Part shown: positions 13,710 through 20,716 of the stretch, piece after piece
Layout: every line of letters begins with the position of its first letter
Numbering within the stretch: the stretch's first letter is position 1
Source: Ferrovibrio sp035304305
Lineage (GTDB): Bacteria; Pseudomonadota; Alphaproteobacteria; Ferrovibrionales; Ferrovibrionaceae
Reading direction: 5' to 3'
Length of the DNA: 29,010 nucleotides
NCBI RefSeq assembly: GCF_035304305.1
Contig: NZ_DATGQG010000027.1
Location: 1 to 29,010, forward strand
Made by a program: the position numbers and the translations under genes
Notes under the pieces: model-generated
What the model was told of the DNA's origin: nothing
Databases searched by the model: none
What the model saw: only the letters and a program-made list of their open reading frames with translations

Positions 13710-14372
13710 TCAGGCCCGCCGGAACACGCGCGCGCCGATCAGGCGGAAGACCTGGCGGAAGCCGAGGCTGAGCAGCAGGTAGATCGCCGTGATGACGAAA
13801 TAGACCTCGAAGCTGCGGAAATTGCGCGACTGGATGAAGTTGCCGGCGAAGGTCAGCTCCTCCGCCGAGATCTGCGACACCACCGAGGAACCCAGCATGA
13901 CGATGATGAACTGCGAGGTCAGCGCGGGATAGATCTTCTGCAGAGCGGGCAGCAGCACGACATGGCGGAAGACCTGCCAGCGAGTCATCGCGAGGCTGAG
14001 GCCCGCCTCCCACTGGCCCCTGGCGATCGCGTCGATGCCGGCGCGCACGATCTCGGTGGCGTAGGCGCCGAGATTGATCACCATGGCCAGCAGGGCGGCC
14101 TGGTTCGCCGTCATCTTCACGCCGATCTGCGCCAGGCCGAAATAGAGGAAGAAGAGCTGCACGATGAAGGGCGTGTTGCGGATCAGCTCGACATAGAGCC
14201 CGGCCAGCCAGCGCAGCGGCGCATGCTGCGAATTGCGTCCCAGCGCGCCGAGGATGCCGACGATCAGCCCGAGCACGGTGGAAACCGCGCTGAGCTGGAT
14301 GGTCAGCCAGGCGCCGCGCAGCAGCAGGTCGCCATAGGCGAAGACATCCGCGAAGTGGAAGGTGTAGGTCAT
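13710..14372 (-). CDS. Polar amino acid ABC transporter, permease (first)
   Basis: A 220-aa inner-membrane permease paralogous to the next gene. It has the matching motifs ELIRNTPFIVQLFFLYFGL and EIVRAGIDAIARGQWEAGLSL. I begin it at ATG 14372 (MTYTFHFADVFAYGDLLLRG). The in-frame ATG at 14435 would make the protein begin inside a palindromic repeat, with an arginine- and glycine-rich tail foreign to the family. A repeat hairpin separates it from the binding-protein gene upstream. Confidence 0.9.
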   Translation of the reverse strand: MTYTFHFADVFAYGDLLLRGAWLTIQLSAVSTVLGLIVGILGALGRNSQHAPLRWLAGLYVELIRNTPFIVQLFFLYFGLAQIGVKMTANQAALLAMVINLGAYATEIVRAGIDAIARGQWEAGLSLAMTRWQVFRHVVLLPALQKIYPALTSQFIIVMLGSSVVSQISAEELTFAGNFIQSRNFRSFEVYFVITAIYLLLSLGFRQVFRLIGARVFRRA

Positions 14373-14385
14373 CGTACGGCGAAGG

Positions 14386-14454
14386 CCCTCACCCTCGGTC
14401 CCTCTCCCCGAGGGAGAGGGAGGAGTCCGCCACAACGCGGCGGGAGGATGAGGG
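14386..14454. repeat. Intra-operon palindromic repeat (REP-like)
   Basis: A perfect 9-bp palindrome CCCTCTCCC/GGGAGAGGG (14400-14420, loop CGA) sits within a wider pair CCCTCA (14386-14391) and TGAGGG (14449-14454). This type is widely dispersed in proteobacterial genomes. Placed right after the binding-protein stop, it probably protects that message from 3' decay, giving more binding protein than permease. Confidence 0.75.
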
Positions 14455-14460
14455 TATGTT

Positions 14461-15261
14461 TCAGCTCGGCAGATCGGTGGTGAGCGGCTGGCCCAGCCAT
14501 TTCAGGCTGATCCTGTTCAGCGCGCCGTCGGCCCTGGCTGCCGCGATGATCTCGTTGACCTTCGCCTTCAGCTTCGGCTCGTTCTTGTTCAGCCCGATAT
14601 AGCAGGGCGATTCCTTGATGATGAACTTGGTCTCCGGCTTGTTCGGCGGATTGCGCGCGATGATCGCCGCCGCCACGACATTGCCGGTGGCGATCAGCTC
14701 GGTCTGGCCCGAGAGGAAGGCCGTCATGGTCGTGTTGTTGTCCTCGAAGCGTTTGATGTCGGTGCCTTCGGGCGCGATCTTGGTCAGCTCGAGGTCTTCC
14801 AGCGCGCCGCGGGTAACGCCGATGGTCTTGCCCTTCAGGTCGGCGGCGGCCTTCACCGCCGACTTTGCCGGGCCGAACACGCCGGAGAAGAACGGCGCGT
14901 AGGCGGAAGTGAAGTCGATCGCCTTCTCGCGCTCGGCATTCTTGCCCAGCGAGGAGATCACCAGGTCCACCTTCCTGGTCTGCAGGTAGGGCAGGCGGTT
15001 GGCCGAGGTGACCGGCACCAGTTCCAGCTTCACCTTCAGCCGGTCAGCGATCAGCTGCGCCATGTCGATGTCATAGCCCTGCGGCTTGAGGTCGGTGCCG
15101 ACGCTGCCGAAGGGGGGGAAATCCTGCGGCACGGCGATGCGGATCACGCCGGCCTTCACGATGTCGTCCAGTGCTTCGGCGCGGGCGGCGGTGGCCTGAA
15201 AGGACAGGGTCAGCGCCGCGGCAGCGGCGGCAAGGATGGTGCGGCGGGAGAAGGCATGCAT
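14461..15261 (-). CDS. Polar amino acid ABC transporter, periplasmic binding protein
   Basis: A 266-aa solute-binding protein of the SBP_bac_3 family that captures a polar or charged amino acid in the periplasm. The signal peptide contains SRRTIL followed by an alanine-rich core and cuts near ARAEA; the twin arginines suggest Tat export, though Sec is possible. The mature part shows the family order: VPQDFPPFGSVGTDLKPQGYDIDMAQLIA, DFTSAYAPFFSG and LKGKTIGVTRGALEDL. The ligand cannot be read from sequence. The ATG at 15261 has GAGG at seven bases. A GG-N10-GC sigma-54-like site is 40 bases upstream. Confidence 0.9.
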   Translation of the reverse strand: MHAFSRRTILAAAAAALTLSFQATAARAEALDDIVKAGVIRIAVPQDFPPFGSVGTDLKPQGYDIDMAQLIADRLKVKLELVPVTSANRLPYLQTRKVDLVISSLGKNAEREKAIDFTSAYAPFFSGVFGPAKSAVKAAADLKGKTIGVTRGALEDLELTKIAPEGTDIKRFEDNNTTMTAFLSGQTELIATGNVVAAAIIARNPPNKPETKFIIKESPCYIGLNKNEPKLKAKVNEIIAAARADGALNRISLKWLGQPLTTDLPS

Positions 15262-15298
15262 GGCGAACCTCGCTTCAGAGACAGACGAAGAAGCGGTT

Positions 15299-15314
15299 CG
15301 CAAGAAGCATGCCG
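15299..15314 (-). promoter_or_regulatory. Possible sigma-54 promoter of the amino acid importer
   Basis: Leftward GGCATG-N4-TTGCG has the invariant GG (15313-15312) and GC (15301-15300) ten bases apart. Transcription would start near 15288, 27 bases before the ATG. Nitrogen control of an amino acid importer would make sense. The flanking consensus positions (TGGCAC, TTGCA) are only partly matched. Confidence 0.45.
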
Positions 15315-15390
15315 GGTTGTTGGACTGCAAAAGCCCCGGCTTTGCGCCCGCTCATACCCGCTCGGCGGCAGACTGCCTAAATAGCAGGCA

Positions 15391-16485
15391 TCAGGGCAGG
15401 ATGCGGTACAGCCGCAGGCCGTGACCCTCGATGCGGTCATGCAGCAGGCCGCGCGCCAGGTCGGCGTCGAGCGGCCCGAAACCCTCGTCGCCGGGGCCGC
15501 GCGTCGCGCCCTGCAGCGGGCGGGGAAAGCCGATGCGGACGGCATGGCTGGCGGAATCGATGTTGACCGCGATCAGCAGCAGGCCGCCTTCCCAGGGGCG
15601 CAGGATCGTGCGCACCGGCGCCGCCGGCCGGCCGCGATCCGGCTCGCTCGCCTCGACCGCCACCTCGTAGGCCTGCATCGCGTCGGGCTGCAGCAGCGCC
15701 GACTGCAGCCGCGCGATGCGGCGGTTGAGCTGCGCCACGGCCTGCCACAGCCGTTTCGCCGCGGCGGCCTCGGCGGGCGTGGCGATGCGCGGCGGCGCGC
15801 TGCCCGCATCGGCGGTGCGGATGCCGTAATCCAGCTGCGGCGCCGGGGAAATGCCGATCATGCCGGCATTGCGCGCGGCGTAATTGTCCTCGCCCTGCCA
15901 GATCAGGCCGCTGGCGCCATGCAGGATCGCGGCGAAGGCGAGCGCCTGCGCCGCGGCCGGATCGGGCAGCGGCGAGTCTTCACTGGCATGGACCGGCAGC
16001 AGGGCCCAGACCGGCCGGCGGCCTCCCGCCTTCACCGTGGCGGCGAAGGCATCGATGCGCGCCGGGTCGCGCGGCAGGGCGATCACGGCCGCCGCCGAGG
16101 CATCCAGCAGGACGGGCCTGGACTCGTCGCCGGACTGCGCGCGCAGCAGCTGCACGCGCGAGCCATCGGCTGCCCGCAGCAGCGCCGAGTAAGGCTGTTC
16201 GGGATCGGCGGCCACGGCGTTGAAATCGGCGGCGAAGGCGTCGCGGAAGCCGCGCGCCACGCCCTGGCGGTAATCCACCAGCGCGCCGCCGAGCGCCAGC
16301 GTGAAGACCGAGCGCTGCGGATCGAAGCGGGTCAGTACCGCGCCGCGGCGGTCGAGATGCGGCAGGGTGTCGGGCCAGGGCTTCTGCACCGCCTGCGGCG
16401 AGACGACATAGATCGGCCCGGACGACGGAGCGCAACCGGCGGCAAGCAGGCCGAGCAGCACGACGGCAGCGGCCCGTTTCGGCAT
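15391..16485 (-). CDS. Lipoprotein, glycosidase-like, unknown substrate
   Basis: A 364-aa lipoprotein: the signal peptide ends in the lipobox LAAGC with Cys18 as the acylated residue. The middle looks like a degenerate TIM barrel of the glycosidase kind (RPVWALLPVHASED, then FAAILHGASGLIWQGEDNYAARNAGMIG). A long helix (LWQAVAQLNRRIARLQSALLQ) and a C-terminal beta-sandwich-like part (APVRTILRPWEGGLLLIAVNID) follow, the layout of family GH domains with a trailing beta domain. I cannot pick out catalytic acids with confidence. It starts three bases after the YqhA-family gene, so the two form an operon, divergent from a secreted glycosidase-like gene. A role in cell-surface or exopolysaccharide glucan handling is a reasonable inference. 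Confidence 0.6.
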   Translation of the reverse strand: MPKRAAAVVLLGLLAAGCAPSSGPIYVVSPQAVQKPWPDTLPHLDRRGAVLTRFDPQRSVFTLALGGALVDYRQGVARGFRDAFAADFNAVAADPEQPYSALLRAADGSRVQLLRAQSGDESRPVLLDASAAAVIALPRDPARIDAFAATVKAGGRRPVWALLPVHASEDSPLPDPAAAQALAFAAILHGASGLIWQGEDNYAARNAGMIGISPAPQLDYGIRTADAGSAPPRIATPAEAAAAKRLWQAVAQLNRRIARLQSALLQPDAMQAYEVAVEASEPDRGRPAAPVRTILRPWEGGLLLIAVNIDSASHAVRIGFPRPLQGATRGPGDEGFGPLDADLARGLLHDRIEGHGLRLYRILP

Positions 16486-16488
16486 GGA

Positions 16489-17109
16489 TCAGTCTCTGGC
16501 CCTGCCGGCCGCCCCGGCCTCGCGCGTCTCCGGCGCCTCGCCATGCTCGATCACCGTGCCTTCGGCCACTTGGGTGCCCGCGGGGATATGCGGATCCTTG
16601 CCATGGCCTTCGGCGGATTCGGTCAGCCGGTCCATGAAGGCGAGCAGCACGCCGGAGACCACGAAGGTCATGTGGATGCCGACCAGCCAGGCCAGTTCGG
16701 TACTGTCGCGGTTCTCGATGTTCATGAAGGCGCGCAGCAGCTGGATTGCCGAGATCGCCACGATGCTGGCGATCAGCTTCAGCTTCATGCCGGAATAGTC
16801 GATCTTGCCCATCCATTCCGGCCGGTCGCGGTGCTCGCCGATATCCAGCTTGGAGACGAAATTCTCGTAACCGGAGAAGATCACCAGCAGCAGCAGGTTG
16901 GCGGCCAGCGAGAGGTCGATCAGCGCGAGGATCGACAGCACCATCTCGCTTTCGCTCATGCTGAAGGCATGGCTCACCGCATGGAACAGTTCCTGCAGGA
17001 ACTTGACCAGCAGCAGGACGATGCCGACGGCCAGCCCGAGATAGAAGGGCGCCATCACCCAGCGGCTGGCGAACAGGGTGCGTTCAAGGAGCGATTCGAG
17101 ACGCTGCAT
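16489..17109 (-). CDS. YqhA/UPF0114-family inner-membrane protein
   Basis: A 206-aa membrane protein of the UPF0114 (TIGR00645) family, whose molecular role is not established. Four hydrophobic helices are visible, at about residues 16-38 (VMAPFYLGLAVGIVLLLVKF), 58-82 (ILALIDLSLAANLLLLVIFSGY), 112-130 and 138-160. The family segment SGYENFVSKLD after helix 2 is present. The C-terminal 40 residues are hydrophilic, Glu/Gly-rich and longer than in short family members. It overlaps nothing and precedes the glycosidase-like lipoprotein by three bases. Confidence 0.85.
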   Translation of the reverse strand: MQRLESLLERTLFASRWVMAPFYLGLAVGIVLLLVKFLQELFHAVSHAFSMSESEMVLSILALIDLSLAANLLLLVIFSGYENFVSKLDIGEHRDRPEWMGKIDYSGMKLKLIASIVAISAIQLLRAFMNIENRDSTELAWLVGIHMTFVVSGVLLAFMDRLTESAEGHGKDPHIPAGTQVAEGTVIEHGEAPETREAGAAGRARD

Positions 17110-17314
17110 GGAAATACCGGCAATCGGGCGGAAAAGCAGGCCAAGCTAGCGCAAGCCCCGTGCCGCTCCAAGTGTCGTCGCCGTGGCAGCGGGCAGCCAC
17201 CGGCGGCGCCGGCATCTTGCACGGCGCGGGTTTCGACCCCACATCACTGAGCCATGAAATGACCACCGCCATGTCGCTTGCGTTGCACCAGGCTTCCGGC
17301 AAGAGTCTCCCGCC

Positions 17315-18619
17315 ATGCCTCGCCCCGCTCTCCGGCCTCGCCGCCGCGCCCTCCGCCATGTCACCCTGACCGGCCTGTTCGCGCTCGCCGTCGCCCTGAC
17401 GGCCGTCGCGGGCCCGGCCCGTGCCCAGGCGCCCGCCGCGCAGCTACCGGTCACCCAGGTCGCCATCCAGGGCGATCGCATCCTGGTCGACGGCAAGCCC
17501 TTCATCGTGCAGGGCGCGGCCGGCCAGAGCCGCATGGGGCTGCTCAAACAGCTCGGCGCCAACACCATCCGCACCTATGGCGACGAAACCGGCTTCGTGC
17601 TCGACGAGGCGCAGAAGCACGGGCTGAAGGTGATCGCCGGCTTCTGGATGGAGCATCCGCGCCGCGGCTTCGACTACAGCGATCCGGCCCAGGTCGGACC
17701 GCTGATGAAGAAGCTCGAGGAATTCGTCGACCGCTACAAGAACCACCCGGCCCTGCTGATGTGGGGCATCGGCAACGAGGTCGAGGCCGAGCTGCCGGAT
17801 GCCGCCGCCGTCTGGCCGGCGATCGAGCAGGCCGCCAGGCTGGTGCGCCAGCGCGATCCGAAGCATCCCACCATCGCCGTCCTTGCCGAAACCGGCACCG
17901 ACAAGATCGAGAAGCTGCGCAAGCTGGCGCCCAGCATCCAGGTGCTCGGCGTCAACTCCTACGGCGAGGCGCTGCATACCGTGCCCGACCGCGTGCGCGC
18001 GCAGGGCTGGAAGGGCCCGCTGGTGATCACCGAGATGGGTCCGCTCGGGCAATGGGCGGCTCCGCGCACCAACTGGGGCGCGCCGATCGAACCGACCAGC
18101 GGCGAGAAGGCCGTGCTGCTGGCGCGCGCGCTCGAGCATCTGCGCGACAAGACCCAGGGCCAGATCGTCTTCTACTGGGGCCAGAAGCAGGAAGTGACGC
18201 CGACCTGGCACAGCCTGCTGCTGCAGAACGGCGAATGGACGCGCAGCGCCGAGGTGCTGGCGCATCACTGGGGCGGCGCGACGCCGAACGGCAACCGCGC
18301 GCCGCGCATCCTGTCGCTGAAATTCGCCCAGGAGAACGAATGGGCCAAGGACGCCACCGTCCGCGCCGAGATCGCGGTGGAGGATCCCGACGGCGACCAG
18401 GTCGGCGTGGTCTGGACCGTGATGGCCGAAAGCACCGAGAACAAGAAATTCGGCGATGCCGAGACGGTGCCGCAGGCCTTCCCGCAGAGCCTGCGCGATC
18501 CGGGCCCGAAGGGCGTCAGCATCGCCGGCCTGCAGCCGGGCAATTACCGCCTGTTCGCCACCGTGCGCGACGGCAAGGGCGCGGCGGCCACGGCCAACCT
18601 GCCGTTCCGGGTCAAATAG
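17315..18619 (+). CDS. Secreted glycoside hydrolase-like TIM-barrel protein
   Basis: A 434-aa exported protein (signal peptide to about residue 38, ...GPARAQA). It begins with the beta-strand entry ILVDGKPFIVQGAAG typical of GH2/GH72-like enzymes. The barrel then has NTIRTYGDE at strand 2, WGIGNEVE with N154-E155 as likely acid/base, and LVITEMGPLG with E240 as likely nucleophile, so both catalytic glutamates are in place. After residue 330 a beta-sandwich (Ig/Fn3-like) domain follows. A beta-1,3-glucanosyltransferase or glucanase acting on periplasmic or extracellular glucan is plausible; the exact family is not certain. The neighbouring divergent operon also encodes a glycosidase-like lipoprotein. 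Confidence 0.75.
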   Translation: MPRPALRPRRRALRHVTLTGLFALAVALTAVAGPARAQAPAAQLPVTQVAIQGDRILVDGKPFIVQGAAGQSRMGLLKQLGANTIRTYGDETGFVLDEAQKHGLKVIAGFWMEHPRRGFDYSDPAQVGPLMKKLEEFVDRYKNHPALLMWGIGNEVEAELPDAAAVWPAIEQAARLVRQRDPKHPTIAVLAETGTDKIEKLRKLAPSIQVLGVNSYGEALHTVPDRVRAQGWKGPLVITEMGPLGQWAAPRTNWGAPIEPTSGEKAVLLARALEHLRDKTQGQIVFYWGQKQEVTPTWHSLLLQNGEWTRSAEVLAHHWGGATPNGNRAPRILSLKFAQENEWAKDATVRAEIAVEDPDGDQVGVVWTVMAESTENKKFGDAETVPQAFPQSLRDPGPKGVSIAGLQPGNYRLFATVRDGKGAAATANLPFRVK

Positions 18620-18626
18620 ATTCCCT

Positions 18627-18695
18627 TCGTCGCTCCCGCAAAAGCGGGAATCCGGCAATGGCTGTTCTGGGCTCCCGCTTTAGCGGGAGCGACGA
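18627..18695. repeat. Double-hairpin REP element between convergent genes
   Basis: Outer arms TCGTCGCTCCCGC (18627-18639) and GCGGGAGCGACGA (18683-18695) are perfectly complementary. Each half also folds on its own: CCCGCAAAAGCGGG and GCTCCCGCTTTAGCGGGAGC. This is a BIME-like dispersed repeat of the tcccgc-aaag-cggga class and is placed to end or shield both convergent messages. Confidence 0.8.
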
Positions 18696-18702
18696 TATGC
18701 GG

Positions 18703-19422
18703 CTACCGGCAGATACTGAATCCGCCCATGTCGAGATGCAGGTGGTCGGCATGGGCGGCGTTGTAGTCGGGGCCGAGCACGGTGCGGAAGAAGCGGCAGG
18801 CGCCGTCGCGCAGGTCGCGCAGGAAAGCCGCTTCAGGCGTCGCCGCCGCATCCCTGCCGCGCCAGTGGCCGCTGAGCGAGATCCGTTTTCCGTCTGACAG
18901 TGTGAGCGCCGCGAGATCGAAGGCATTGGCGCGCGCATGCTCGCTGCGTCTGGTGCCGCCACGCACGTTGCGGCAGGCATAGCTGCCGAGATGATGCAGC
19001 TGCGTCACGCGCGCACCGAAATGCTGCTGCGCCAGCGGCTGCAGCGCATGGCGCTCGAACATCGCCCAGGCCACCGCCAGCGGACAGCTCGCCAGGAAGG
19101 AGGCATTGAAGCGCAGACCGGTTTCCGAGCCCGTGGCGCCGACGCGCACCGCATGCTCCAGCCGGCACTCCGCCGTCATCTCGCGGTCGGACACGGGCAG
19201 GGTCTGCAGCTGAGACGTCGCAAGCGCGGCGCGGCAGTCTTCCGGCCGCGACAGGCGCAGCAGCTTCCACGCGGTCACGAAGGTGGGGCGGTCGTGCAGA
19301 TGCAGCGGCGCGAAGGGATCATAGGCCGGCGGCGGCCGCAGCCAGCCCTGCTGCCACGATACGGCGATCACGCCTGTAATCAGCGGAATCGCGATGAGCC
19401 ACAGGACAGCACGCCGGTTCAT
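18703..19422 (-). CDS. Extensin-like family protein, M15-type peptidase fold
   Basis: A 239-aa protein with one N-terminal membrane anchor (residues 5-24) and a periplasmic extensin-like C-terminal domain (PF06904 type). The metal-binding pattern of the related D-Ala-D-Ala carboxypeptidase fold is visible in SEHARANAFDLAAL (His and Asp) and HADHLHLDM (His-x-His). Cysteines in CRNVRGG, EDCRAAL and ASCPLA probably form disulfides. Such proteins are thought to act on or bind peptidoglycan. The ATG at 19422 begins the anchor (MNRRAVLWLIAI); a longer in-frame start would put low-complexity residues in front and is unlikely. There is no clear Shine-Dalgarno. Confidence 0.78.
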   Translation of the reverse strand: MNRRAVLWLIAIPLITGVIAVSWQQGWLRPPPAYDPFAPLHLHDRPTFVTAWKLLRLSRPEDCRAALATSQLQTLPVSDREMTAECRLEHAVRVGATGSETGLRFNASFLASCPLAVAWAMFERHALQPLAQQHFGARVTQLHHLGSYACRNVRGGTRRSEHARANAFDLAALTLSDGKRISLSGHWRGRDAAATPEAAFLRDLRDGACRFFRTVLGPDYNAAHADHLHLDMGGFSICR

Positions 19423-19676
19423 GGCGACGAGATGATGCGTCTGCGTTGCCGGGGAAAGGGCCGCAGGGCTGCGACCGGATGGTGGCCGGTGCCGGGCAAT
19501 GCGGGCGAAAAAGGCAGCGGGCCCCTTGCCGGGCGGACTTGGGCTGTGACCAGCGGAAAACCGCCGCGATCCGTCGCGGCACAAAACGTCCGGTGTCGTG
19601 TTCCTGCCATCAATGCCGCACCGCTTCAGCGGGCAGTCGCGGCGGACGACCGGATAAACCGGATAAGGAGTAAACC

Positions 19677-19856
19677 ATGCTCTACTGGGCCCTGATCTTC
19701 TTCATCCTGGCGCTGATTGCCGGCCTGTTCGGATTCACCGGCATTGCCGCCGCATCCGCCAGCATCGCGCAGATCCTGTTCTTCATCTTCCTGGCCGTCT
19801 TCGTCATCAGCCTGATCGCCCATCTGGTGACCGGCCGACGGCCGCCGCTGGCCTAG
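19677..19856 (+). CDS. DUF1328 small membrane protein
   Basis: A 59-aa protein of the DUF1328/YtjA family made of two hydrophobic helices: LYWALIFFILALIAGLFGFTG and ILFFIFLAVFVISLIAHLV, with a short basic tail GRRPPLA. Members are small inner-membrane proteins, often stress-induced, of unknown role. AAGGAG lies seven bases before the ATG. The message ends in two terminators with a pyrimidine-rich segment between them. Confidence 0.9.
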   Translation: MLYWALIFFILALIAGLFGFTGIAAASASIAQILFFIFLAVFVISLIAHLVTGRRPPLA

Positions 19857-19862
19857 CGTTTA

Positions 19863-19892
19863 CCGGCGCGGTGCGCCGCGCCGGCGTTTCTT
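19863..19892 (+). terminator. First terminator after DUF1328 gene
   Basis: A perfect 9-bp stem CCGGCGCGG/CCGCGCCGG with loop TGCG, followed by CGTTTCTTCC. The downstream tract is pyrimidine-rich but not a clean U-run, so read-through is likely. Confidence 0.65.
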
Positions 19893-19948
19893 CCTCCATT
19901 CTTTCTTCCCCCCAACTCGACGGGCATGCAAATGCCCGTCATCTTTTT
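19885..19948 (+). ncRNA. Candidate 3'-UTR-derived small RNA with C/U-rich anti-SD segment
   Basis: Between the two terminators of the DUF1328 message lies an unpaired stretch of almost pure pyrimidine (19887-19914) containing CCTCC and CCCCCC. A strong 9-bp terminator hairpin follows. A short RNA with this shape could mask Shine-Dalgarno sites. CcsR-type sRNAs of Rhodobacter, which carry CCUCC motifs and are made from the 3' end of a small stress gene, are a known parallel. No processing site or promoter is evident, so the 5' end is uncertain. Confidence 0.35.
19919..19948 (+). terminator. Second, strong terminator after DUF1328 gene
   Basis: A perfect 9-bp stem GACGGGCAT/ATGCCCGTC, loop GCAA, then ATCTTTTT. 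The GNRA-type loop and U-run make it a classic intrinsic terminator. Confidence 0.85.
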
Positions 19949-19987
19949 GCCCGGGGGATGCGATCGCATTGTCCATGGAGGTCCGTC

Positions 19988-20101
19988 ATGCTCGCGCGTC
20001 ACGCGAGCAGCGCGGGCAGGGCGGGCAGGATTGGGCGAGATCCCCCGGCCAGGCCCGAGGATGAACGTGGTAACGGCGATCTGCTGCCCTGTCGCGCCTA
20101 G
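19988..20101 (+). CDS. Doubtful 37-aa open frame
   Basis: ATG at 19988 has GGAGG eight bases upstream and opens a 37-codon frame (MLARHASSAGRAGRIGRD...) ending within the stop region of the convergent gene. Composition is low-complexity Arg/Gly/Ala, and a hairpin GCTCGCG/CGCGAGC covers the first codons. There is no homology I recognise. The good ribosome site is the only argument. Confidence 0.2.
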   Translation: MLARHASSAGRAGRIGRDPPARPEDERGNGDLLPCRA

Positions 20102-20316
20102 CGCGACTCCACCGGTGCCGGTGCGGCGATCTCGGCCACCGGTTCGCCGGCCTTGCGGCAGGCGGGCATGACGCTGAGCTTCGGTGCTTTGGCGCCGGAC
20201 GGGACGGCGTCGGCGACGACGGCCCGGTCGGTGCAGACCATCTGCGGCTTCTGCTGGTCCCAGACCGGGTTGCCGCCGGCAAGCAGGATGGCGACCAGGA
20301 GTGCGGGCATCTGCAT
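20098..20316 (-). CDS. Small secreted protein of unknown function (72 aa)
   Basis: A 72-aa protein with a short signal-peptide-like start (MQMPALLVAILLAGG), then a hydrophilic region with two cysteines (MVCTDR and MPACRK) that could form one disulfide, and a Pro/Ala/Glu tail. GGGAG precedes the ATG at 20316 by eight to nine bases. A consensus EcfG-type promoter lies 57 bases of leader upstream, marking it as a probable general stress gene. No family is recognised. Confidence 0.65.
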   Translation of the reverse strand: MQMPALLVAILLAGGNPVWDQQKPQMVCTDRAVVADAVPSGAKAPKLSVMPACRKAGEPVAEIAAPAPVESR

Positions 20317-20380
20317 GGCACTTCTCCCCGAGAAAGCTGCCCCCGTCTTTTCTTCTCCTCCGTGAGGTTTGTAGCCCTGC

Positions 20381-20405
20381 AACGCCCGCCGTCGTCGGCC
20401 GTTCC
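20381..20405 (-). promoter_or_regulatory. EcfG-type general stress promoter
   Basis: Leftward GGAAC (20405-20401), 16 bases, CGTT (20384-20381): the full consensus. Transcription would start near 20373 and lead into the 72-aa secreted protein gene. Confidence 0.65.
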
Positions 20406-20467
20406 ACAATTCCTGCAAAAATCTTCCCCAACGGAAATTCTCCCGCCACGGGTTGCAGAAGCGCGGC

Positions 20468-20716
20468 TCAGCGCAGGCACCGATAGGCGAAACGCGGCCG
20501 GATATGGCGGTTGAAATAGCGGCCCTTGGAGTCTGCCCGCATCAGCCCGGCATGGATGCGCGGCGGCACGTCGTAATAGGCGTAGATGCGCCCGGAGGTG
20601 AAGGTCAGCGTCAGCACCCGCGCCGCGCCGGAATAGGACACCCGGCGCAACGTGCTCGACTCCACCACCGGCCCCTTCCCGGCGGCGCCGTCACGCCGGC
20701 GCGCCGCGCCGGCCAT
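20468..20716 (-). CDS. KTSC-domain protein
   Basis: An 82-aa protein whose core VESSTLRRVSYSGAARVLTL...RIYAYYDVPPRIHAGLMRADSKGRYFNRHIRPRF is the KTSC domain (PF13619), named from the lysyl-tRNA-synthetase C-terminus; function unknown but proposed to bind nucleic acid. The segment SKGRYFNRHIR is the family hallmark. Its ATG at 20716 lies 26 bases inside the end of the topoisomerase gene. A GTG at 20668, right before VESS and with AAGGGG close upstream, would give a shorter, more typical 66-aa protein. Co-transcription with a topoisomerase supports a DNA- or RNA-related role. Confidence 0.8.
   Translation of the reverse strand: MAGAARRRDGAAGKGPVVESSTLRRVSYSGAARVLTLTFTSGRIYAYYDVPPRIHAGLMRADSKGRYFNRHIRPRFAYRCLR

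Noticed and set aside
15421..17250. 609-codon rightward open frame opposite the lipoprotein and YqhA genes
   Set aside because: It spans two real leftward genes with a lipobox and membrane helices; no domain or ribosome site of its own.
19958..19969. Palindrome ATGCGATCGCAT
   Set aside because: A lone 12-base palindrome just after a terminator with no linked gene or second copy nearby; no function can be supported.
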